Below, in pieces: positions 27,649 through 32,575 of a DNA stretch of 32,575 nt; the stretch's first letter is position 1; each line of letters starts with the position of its first letter. Below the pieces are notes generated by a model, which saw only the letters and a list, made by a program, of their open reading frames with translations, ran no database searches and was not told where the DNA came from. Position numbers and translations under genes: made by a program. The stretch is from positions 1-32,575 of IMG/VR virus record IMGVR_UViG_3300021959_000209. One strand, 5' to 3'. The stretch comes from a virus.

Positions 27649-28653
27649 ATGGCTGGCGAAACAAGTGGTGCGTTTTTTACAGCAAACGCAACCGTAGACA
27701 AAACTGCTGCTGACAAGTTTGTACCAGAAATCTGGTCTGACGAAGTTATTGCTGCTTATCAAAAATCCCTGAAGATGGCTCCTCTGGTCAAGAAAATGAC
27801 CATGAGTGGTAAGAAGGGTGATGTTATTCACATCCCGAAACCTGTCCGTGGCTCTGCTAATGCGAAAGCAGAAGCAACTGCTGTCACTATGCAGGCTAAT
27901 CTGGAAAGTGAAACCACTATCACTATCAACCGTCACTATGAGTATTCTCGTCTGATTGAAGACATCGTAGAGGTTCAAGCCCTGGCTTCTCTGCGTCAGT
28001 TCTACACTGAAGACGCTGGTTATGCTCTGGCAAAACAGGTTGATGACGATCTGTTCCGTGCTGGTACTGGCTTTGGCGCAGGTACTTTTGACCTGACTGT
28101 TCCTGTATCTGGCACTTGTACTGGTACTGCATGGGAAGGTGCTAACACCTACTTTGTAGATTCCTCTACTGGTCTGACTGCTTACGCTGATGACACCGTT
28201 GTAGCTGCTGACGTATTCACTGATGCTGGCTTCCGCGCTCTCATCAAGCGGATGGATGACAACAATGTTCCGATGTCTGATCGTGCATTTGTTATTCCTC
28301 CGGCTCTGCGTTCTGCAATCATGGGCGTAGATCGCTATGTTTCCTCTGACTTCCGTGATGGCAAGACTGTACAGTCTGGCCTGATTGGTTCTGTCTACGG
28401 AATCGACATCTACGTTTCTTCTAACTGCCCGTTGATCGAAGATGCAACTAGCAATGCTACAGGTACTGTAGACCTGCGTGGTGCGTTCTTGATCCATAAA
28501 GATGCCCTTGTTCTTGCCGAGCAACTGCGAGTTCGCTCTCAGACTCAGTACAAGCAAGAGTATCTGTCAACTCTGTACACAGCAGACACTCTGTATGGCG
28601 TACAGGCACATCGTCCAGAAGCAGGATTCATCCTGGTTGTTCCAGACGCTTAA
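27649..28653 (+). CDS. Major capsid protein
   Basis: A 334-residue protein. Features include FFTANATVDKTAADKFVPEIW, VIHIPKPVRGSANAKAEATA, the long helix region SLRQFYTEDAGYALAKQVDD, and LIDVSS-like C-terminal strands (IYVSSNCPLIEDATSNATGT). This matches phage coat proteins of the HK97-type fold. The codon choice differs from its neighbours, with more GC-rich third positions (CTG, GCT, ACT), typical of a highly expressed gene. It has GGAG shortly before the ATG and is followed by a strong terminator at 28670. Confidence 0.85.
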   Translation: MAGETSGAFFTANATVDKTAADKFVPEIWSDEVIAAYQKSLKMAPLVKKMTMSGKKGDVIHIPKPVRGSANAKAEATAVTMQANLESETTITINRHYEYSRLIEDIVEVQALASLRQFYTEDAGYALAKQVDDDLFRAGTGFGAGTFDLTVPVSGTCTGTAWEGANTYFVDSSTGLTAYADDTVVAADVFTDAGFRALIKRMDDNNVPMSDRAFVIPPALRSAIMGVDRYVSSDFRDGKTVQSGLIGSVYGIDIYVSSNCPLIEDATSNATGTVDLRGAFLIHKDALVLAEQLRVRSQTQYKQEYLSTLYTADTLYGVQAHRPEAGFILVVPDA

Positions 28654-28669
28654 TGTGCAATAACGGGAT

Positions 28670-28698
28670 GGGGGAGTTATGCTCCCCCCTCTCTTTTG
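28670..28698 (+). terminator. Rho-independent terminator after the major capsid gene
   Basis: A seven-pair G/C stem, GGGGGAG (28670-28676) with CTCCCCC (28682-28688), loop TTATG, followed by CTCTCTTTT. It would end most head transcripts while letting some read through to the tail genes downstream. Confidence 0.85.
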
Positions 28699-28707
28699 AG
28701 GTGAGCC

Positions 28708-28845
28708 ATGCCACTAAAGAAAGGTAAGTCCAAGAAGACAGTAAGTCAGAATATCAAGACCATGATGAAAGAAGGTCGCCCACAGAAACAAGCTGTGGCT
28801 ATCGCATTATCTAAAGCTGGCAAATCAAAGAAGAAAAAGCGATGA
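28708..28845 (+). CDS. Small basic Lys-rich protein
   Basis: A 45-residue protein read directly: [45 protein letters not shown]. This pattern ([11 protein letters not shown].. then [12 protein letters not shown] and a poly-Lys end) is common in phage small proteins of unknown function close to the capsid gene. It overlaps the next gene by 4 bases (ATGA) and has GAGG before the start. Confidence 0.75.
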   Translation: MPLKKGKSKKTVSQNIKTMMKEGRPQKQAVAIALSKAGKSKKKKR

Positions 28846-29237
28846 AGAAGAAAGATTCTCGATTAGAACGTGCTGGTGTAAGTGGCTACAATAAGCCTAA
28901 GAAAACACCCAATCACCCAACCAAGAGCCATGTTGTTGTGGCTAAACAAGGTGACCAGATCAAGACAATACGCTTTGGTCAACAGGGCGTATCAGGCTCT
29001 CCAAAGAAAGACAATGAGTCTGAATCTTACAGGAAAAGACGCGAATCCTTTAAAGCGCGTCATGCAAAAAACATTAAGAAAGGCAAGATGTCAGCCGCAT
29101 ACTGGTCTAATAAAACGAAATGGATTATACTGGCAGCCGTGTTAAGTGGTATTGGAGCCATGTATGAGACCGATAGAGGATTGCAGAATACAGAAATTGC
29201 CCAATGGGTTCAAAGCGACCTGCGTATGTGGGGCTGA
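28842..29237 (+). CDS. Basic phage protein (DUF6321-like) with a hydrophobic C-terminal extension
   Basis: A 131-residue protein. The first 90 residues, ending [20 protein letters not shown] then KTKW, look like the basic phage family that normally ends at the final Trp. Here the frame goes on for about 39 more residues ([20 protein letters not shown], then [17 protein letters not shown]), with a hydrophobic stretch, and overlaps the start of the HNH gene by 74 bases. The extension may come from insertion of that gene at the old 3' end. Confidence 0.65.
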   Translation: MKKKDSRLERAGVSGYNKPKKTPNHPTKSHVVVAKQGDQIKTIRFGQQGVSGSPKKDNESESYRKRRESFKARHAKNIKKGKMSAAYWSNKTKWIILAAVLSGIGAMYETDRGLQNTEIAQWVQSDLRMWG

Positions 29238-29802
29238 AGTTTTATTTGCGGTTAAGAGCGGTGCGCTAAAAATGCTAGCGCGCGGTAACTGCCGTAATTG
29301 CGCTAGGCATTACACAGAAGTACGTGGAGAAGTACTAGGTTTATATAAAAGAGAAGATGGTAAATGGTGTAGCACGTGTAGTGGCTGTGGAGCAGAACAG
29401 GCTTACACTAGAAAAGATCACGCCAAACAAAGCACTTTAGCTGACTGGCAATGTAAACCTTGTGTAAGCGCAGCAAAAAAGTTTAGTAATAATCAAGCAG
29501 TTGGCTCAAAAACTAGATTATTTAGAAAGTTTAAATACGGAGCTAAAAATAGAGGCTTAGATTTTACACTCACAGAAGAAGAAATGTTTTCTGTTTTTAC
29601 TGGAAAGTGCGCGTTAAGTGGAATAGACCTAGTTTTAGATTATGGTGGAAATGCTAGTTTAGACAGAATAGATAGTAGTTTAGGCTATGTACTTGGAAAC
29701 ATTCAATGGGTAGACGGAAAAGTAAACTTAGCTAAACGCAATATGTCAGATAAAGAATTTATTATTATGTGTAAACAAGTGGCCGATAAAGTAAAGTGGT
29801 GA
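29164..29802 (+). CDS. Free-standing HNH-type homing endonuclease
   Basis: About 212 residues starting at ATG 29164, which has GGAG 6 bases before it; a GTG 18 bases upstream is less likely. The N-terminal half has two zinc-ribbon-like sets (CVCG...NCRNC; CSTCSGCG...CKPC). The C-terminal half has the phage HNH pattern CALSGIDLVLDYGGNASLDR, then IDSSLGYVLGNIQWVDGKVN. Such enzymes cut neighbouring phage genomes that lack them and spread by repair. Codons are AT-rich (TTA, AGT). It interrupts the gene order capsid-basic proteins-tail fibre. Confidence 0.85.
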   Translation: MRPIEDCRIQKLPNGFKATCVCGAEVLFAVKSGALKMLARGNCRNCARHYTEVRGEVLGLYKREDGKWCSTCSGCGAEQAYTRKDHAKQSTLADWQCKPCVSAAKKFSNNQAVGSKTRLFRKFKYGAKNRGLDFTLTEEEMFSVFTGKCALSGIDLVLDYGGNASLDRIDSSLGYVLGNIQWVDGKVNLAKRNMSDKEFIIMCKQVADKVKW

Positions 29803-29823
29803 CAATTAACAAAGCCTTACAAC

Positions 29824-29849
29824 GAAGGGATATGTAGAAGGGATATGTA
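29824..29849. repeat. 13-bp tandem duplication before the tail-fibre gene
   Basis: GAAGGGATATGTA occurs twice in tandem (29824-29836, 29837-29849), so the ribosome site AAGGGA is duplicated directly before ATG 29851. It lies just after the HNH gene and may mark the edge of the insertion or repair event. Confidence 0.85.
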
Positions 29850-29850
29850 A

Positions 29851-32575
29851 ATGACCGATTATACAAAGACTACGAATTTTGCCGCCAAAGACAACCTGGT
29901 ATCAGGCAATCCCGCAAAGGTTGTTAAAGGCTCTGAGATTGACACAGAATACAATAACATTGCTGTTGCTATAGCAACCAAGTCAAACATTGCCAGTCCT
30001 ACATTCACAGGGACTGTCACTATTCCTACTGTTGATATTAACGCTGGTAACATTGACGGCACTATTATTGGTGCGTCTTCTGCTGCTGCGGGTACTTTTA
30101 CCTCTGTAACCACATCAGGCAATGTCACTGTTGGCGGTAACTTAACTGTTACTGGCAATGCCGTTATTTCTGGCAACCTGACCTTTGGTGATGCTGATAC
30201 AGATAACATTTCATTTGCTGCTGATGTTAATTCTAATATCCTGCCAAACATTGATGACACCTATGATCTTGGTTCAAGCACAAAAGAATGGCGCAATCTC
30301 TACATTGATGGTACTGCCAACATTGACTCTTTGGTGGCTGATACTGCTGATATTAACGGTGGTACTCTTGATGGGGTGGTCATTGGAGGTTCTAGTGCGG
30401 CTGCTGGTACGTTTACTACAGCGACTGCAACCACAGGTAACATCACTACTGTAAATGCTACAACTGTTGATTCTACCAATGTAGAGGTTACCAACCTTAA
30501 GGCTAAGGATGGTACAGCTTCTGCGACTATTGCAGATGTAACGGGTGTAATGACTGTAGCTAGTGCTGTATTGACCACTGCGGATATTAATGGCGGTACT
30601 GCTGATGCTGTAGTTATTGGTGGAGCTACTCCTGCTGCTGGTACATTTACTTCTTTGAACGCTACAGGTGGCGGTGCTTTAACCGGAACCTGGTCTAATC
30701 TTGGCTCTGTTACCACTATAGACATTAACGGTGGCACGATTGATGGAGCCGTAATAGGTGGTTCATCTGCTGCTGCTGGTTCTTTTACAACCATTAGTGC
30801 TAGTGGGACTATAACTGGCCCGTCTGGTACTTGGGATGCTGGTGGCGTAGACATTGCTACTGGTGATACCTACGCTATTAACTCTGTAGATGTTCTTAGT
30901 GCGACTACTCTGGGTAGTTCTGTTGTCAATTCCAGTCTTACCAGTTTGGGGACTATTACTTCTCTTGTAGCTACTACCGCTGATATTAACGGTGGAACCA
31001 TTGACGGTGCTGTTATTGGTGGGGCCAGTGCTGCGGCTATAACCGGTACAACAGGCCAGTTTAATACTTCATTAAATGTAGATGGCACAATCACGGCTGA
31101 TGGGCTGACTGTTGATGGAAGTGCGAATGTTACTGGCAATGTTTTTGTTGGAAATTCAACAGCCGCCGCACCATTTGCGGCAACCTACGCGACATTATCT
31201 TCTTCAACTGGTTCTGAGTTGGTTCTTCGTAACTCGTCCGGAATAGTTACTGGAGAGATAGTTGGTGGAGTGGCATTTGGTCACGATGACACTACAACTG
31301 GTGGAGCGCCTCATTACGCTGGTATTCAAGCAAGGTCAGTAGATTCTTCTGGAACAATGACTCTTAATTTTTATACTGGATTAGGCAATTATGAGGCATT
31401 AACTCCGCAAGTTTTGATTGATGCATCAGGAAACGTAGGTATTGGTACTACTACTCCTGCTGCAAAATTAGATATTTATACAGGGACAACAACAGCATGG
31501 ACAGGTTCTATTACTGGCGCAGCTATTTATACTCCACAGTCTTATGATGGAGCCGCTATTAGTGCTGGAACAGATGGCTTTGCTTCATTGTATTTTGAAT
31601 CAGCAGGTTTGACTAGCTATCTTGGCGAAAGGTCTGCTCGAATTGTTACATATCCTACTCCAGCATCAAGTTATGGCACAAACATTGGTTTTGCGCAAAG
31701 AAAAATTGATGGCACATTTGTCGAGAGTGTAACAATTAACGGCTCCGGCAATGTAGGTATTGGTACAACCACTGTTACAGAATCCCTTGATGCAAATGGA
31801 AACATAAAGCTCAGGGCTTCTGCTGCTGCTCGTTATGTTTATTCTGCTGTTGGTGATAGCACAACAGTTGATGCTGGTCATAAGTACGACCCTGTTTCTG
31901 ATTATGTGGCTACTCTTACTGCTGGCTCTGAAAGAATGCGGGTTGATTCCTCTGGTAATGTAGGCATTGGTACTAGTAGTCCTGCTTCCCAAATGCATCT
32001 TATCTCAGCCAATCCAGAAATAAGATTACAAAGCAGTGGAGCTAGCACTACAGGCGAATATTCCATATTGTCTCGTGATGGATCTAATGTTGCACACAAA
32101 ACAAATATTAAAAACGATACAAGTTCTTTAACATTTGGAACGGGTGGAAATTCTGGAAATAGTTATGTTCCTATAGAAAGAATGCGCATTGACTCCTCCG
32201 GCAACGTAGGTATTGGTACTACTAGTCCTTCAACATATACCAATGCCTCTGAGTTAGTCGTAGATACTGGCACTTTGGGCGGTATGACTATTAAGTCAGG
32301 CACTACTGGTTACGGTGCTATTTTCTTTGCTGATGGAACCACAGGCAACGAACAGTATAGAGGCTTTATTCAGTACAATCATGGTTATTTAGGAGACACG
32401 GATCAGTTATTGATTGGGACTGCTGCCACAACTCGTATGGTCATTGACTCCTCCGGCAATGTAGGTATTGGGGTTACGCCTAGTGCTTGGTACAGCGGCA
32501 ATAAAGTAATTGATATTGGTACACGCAGTGCTTTATGGTCTGGTGGTGCTGGTCAGCCAAACCTCGGACACAACT
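29851..32575 (+). CDS. Tail fibre protein, cut by the window end
   Basis: An open frame of at least 908 codons with no stop before the edge. The start MTDYTKTTNFAAKDNLVSGN is the opening seen in many phage tail fibres. Two repeat series follow: five copies of a DINGGTIDGAVIGGSSAAAG type (30037, 30349, 30583, 30721, 30979) and at least five of an SSGNVGIGTTSP type (31429 to 32460), as found in trimeric beta-fibre shafts that usually end with an S74 self-cleaving chaperone. That end would lie beyond the window. It recognises the host surface. The last codons (SGGAGQPNLGHN) are typical of the stretch before the chaperone. Confidence 0.8.
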   Translation, partial: MTDYTKTTNFAAKDNLVSGNPAKVVKGSEIDTEYNNIAVAIATKSNIASPTFTGTVTIPTVDINAGNIDGTIIGASSAAAGTFTSVTTSGNVTVGGNLTVTGNAVISGNLTFGDADTDNISFAADVNSNILPNIDDTYDLGSSTKEWRNLYIDGTANIDSLVADTADINGGTLDGVVIGGSSAAAGTFTTATATTGNITTVNATTVDSTNVEVTNLKAKDGTASATIADVTGVMTVASAVLTTADINGGTADAVVIGGATPAAGTFTSLNATGGGALTGTWSNLGSVTTIDINGGTIDGAVIGGSSAAAGSFTTISASGTITGPSGTWDAGGVDIATGDTYAINSVDVLSATTLGSSVVNSSLTSLGTITSLVATTADINGGTIDGAVIGGASAAAITGTTGQFNTSLNVDGTITADGLTVDGSANVTGNVFVGNSTAAAPFAATYATLSSSTGSELVLRNSSGIVTGEIVGGVAFGHDDTTTGGAPHYAGIQARSVDSSGTMTLNFYTGLGNYEALTPQVLIDASGNVGIGTTTPAAKLDIYTGTTTAWTGSITGAAIYTPQSYDGAAISAGTDGFASLYFESAGLTSYLGERSARIVTYPTPASSYGTNIGFAQRKIDGTFVESVTINGSGNVGIGTTTVTESLDANGNIKLRASAAARYVYSAVGDSTTVDAGHKYDPVSDYVATLTAGSERMRVDSSGNVGIGTSSPASQMHLISANPEIRLQSSGASTTGEYSILSRDGSNVAHKTNIKNDTSSLTFGTGGNSGNSYVPIERMRIDSSGNVGIGTTSPSTYTNASELVVDTGTLGGMTIKSGTTGYGAIFFADGTTGNEQYRGFIQYNHGYLGDTDQLLIGTAATTRMVIDSSGNVGIGVTPSAWYSGNKVIDIGTRSALWSGGAGQPNLGHN

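Noticed and set aside
27622-28557. A long 311-residue antisense frame within the major capsid gene
   Set aside because: It is Ser/Arg/Cys-rich, typical of antisense shadows of a GC-biased highly expressed gene, and has no ribosome site.
29859-31139. Antisense frames in the tail-fibre gene (rich in Val, Pro, Ala)
   Set aside because: They mirror the repetitive sense-strand sequence (DINGGT and SSGNVG units) and stop at random places.
1-32575. CRISPR arrays, tRNA genes and insertion sequences
   Set aside because: No regular spacer-repeat array, no tRNA cloverleaf with a TTC-loop motif and no transposase frame was found by reading. The periodic repeats found are iterons or ribozymes.
1-32575. 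Window as a complete circular genome
   Set aside because: Joining the end to the start puts a stop eight codons into the continuation of the tail-fibre frame, before the expected chaperone end, and leaves the first gene without its 5' part, so sequence is missing.

Overview
The window is most of the genome of a short-tailed (podovirus-type) double-stranded DNA phage. The host is not certain. The NinG and lambda-type exonuclease genes, the moderate AT-richness and the Shine-Dalgarno usage fit a proteobacterial, perhaps gammaproteobacterial, host. No integrase, phage RNA polymerase or DNA polymerase is visible, so a temperate lifestyle is not supported here and replication must lean on host polymerase unless those genes lie outside the window. 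The two ends do not join in frame: the tail-fibre frame at the right end would stop after eight codons of the left end. So this is a cut from a slightly larger genome.

Layout. There are two opposed gene blocks. Rightward (late) genes run from about 21.7 kb to the right end and, on a circular or permuted map, continue from base 1 to 10.8 kb. In order they are: small terminase, lysozyme, large terminase, portal, small head genes, scaffold, major capsid protein, a strong terminator, small basic proteins, an inserted HNH endonuclease, and a tail fibre (cut by the window). They resume at the left end with a holin-like fragment, a metallophosphoesterase, a coiled-coil membrane protein, a collagen-repeat protein, two tail adaptor/nozzle-type proteins and three ejection-type proteins. 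Leftward (early) genes run from 20.8 kb down to 10.85 kb as one tightly coupled operon, with stop/start overlaps (ATGA, TAATG) at most junctions. It starts with very small genes, then a compact C5 cytosine methyltransferase, a CHC2 primase-type zinc protein, a DUF1376 replication protein, a RecA-fold helicase, an annealing-protein candidate, a YqaJ/lambda-type exonuclease, a mini SSB-like protein, an XRE regulator, NinG and DUF3310. The blocks converge on a hairpin at 10.8 kb and diverge from a 950-base control region (20773-21719).

The most notable discovery is a set of three complete type I hammerhead self-cleaving ribozymes on the minus strand (19736-19798, 20023-20084, 20395-20454), set between very small genes of the leftward operon. 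Each has the core CTGANGA, stem II, GAAA, stem III and a GTC cleavage site. Stems II and III covary between copies. Cleavage would leave every downstream gene with a leader of exactly 28 nt carrying a Shine-Dalgarno at a fixed place. In two copies the stop codon of the upstream gene is part of the catalytic CTGA. This looks like a ribozyme-processed polycistronic operon with translation-coupled cleavage.

Other regulatory structure: three iterons at exact 30-bp spacing beside the DUF1376 replication gene (17371-17452), a 17-bp-periodic iteron array plus TGGC-N6-GCCA palindromes (20903-21051), a G-rich/C-rich block (21076-21136), GTTAGT palindromes around a good sigma70-type promoter (21321-21348), and a roughly 365-nt leader before the small terminase gene that is full of hairpins, two of them with GTAA tetraloops, and may be an unrecognised structured RNA.
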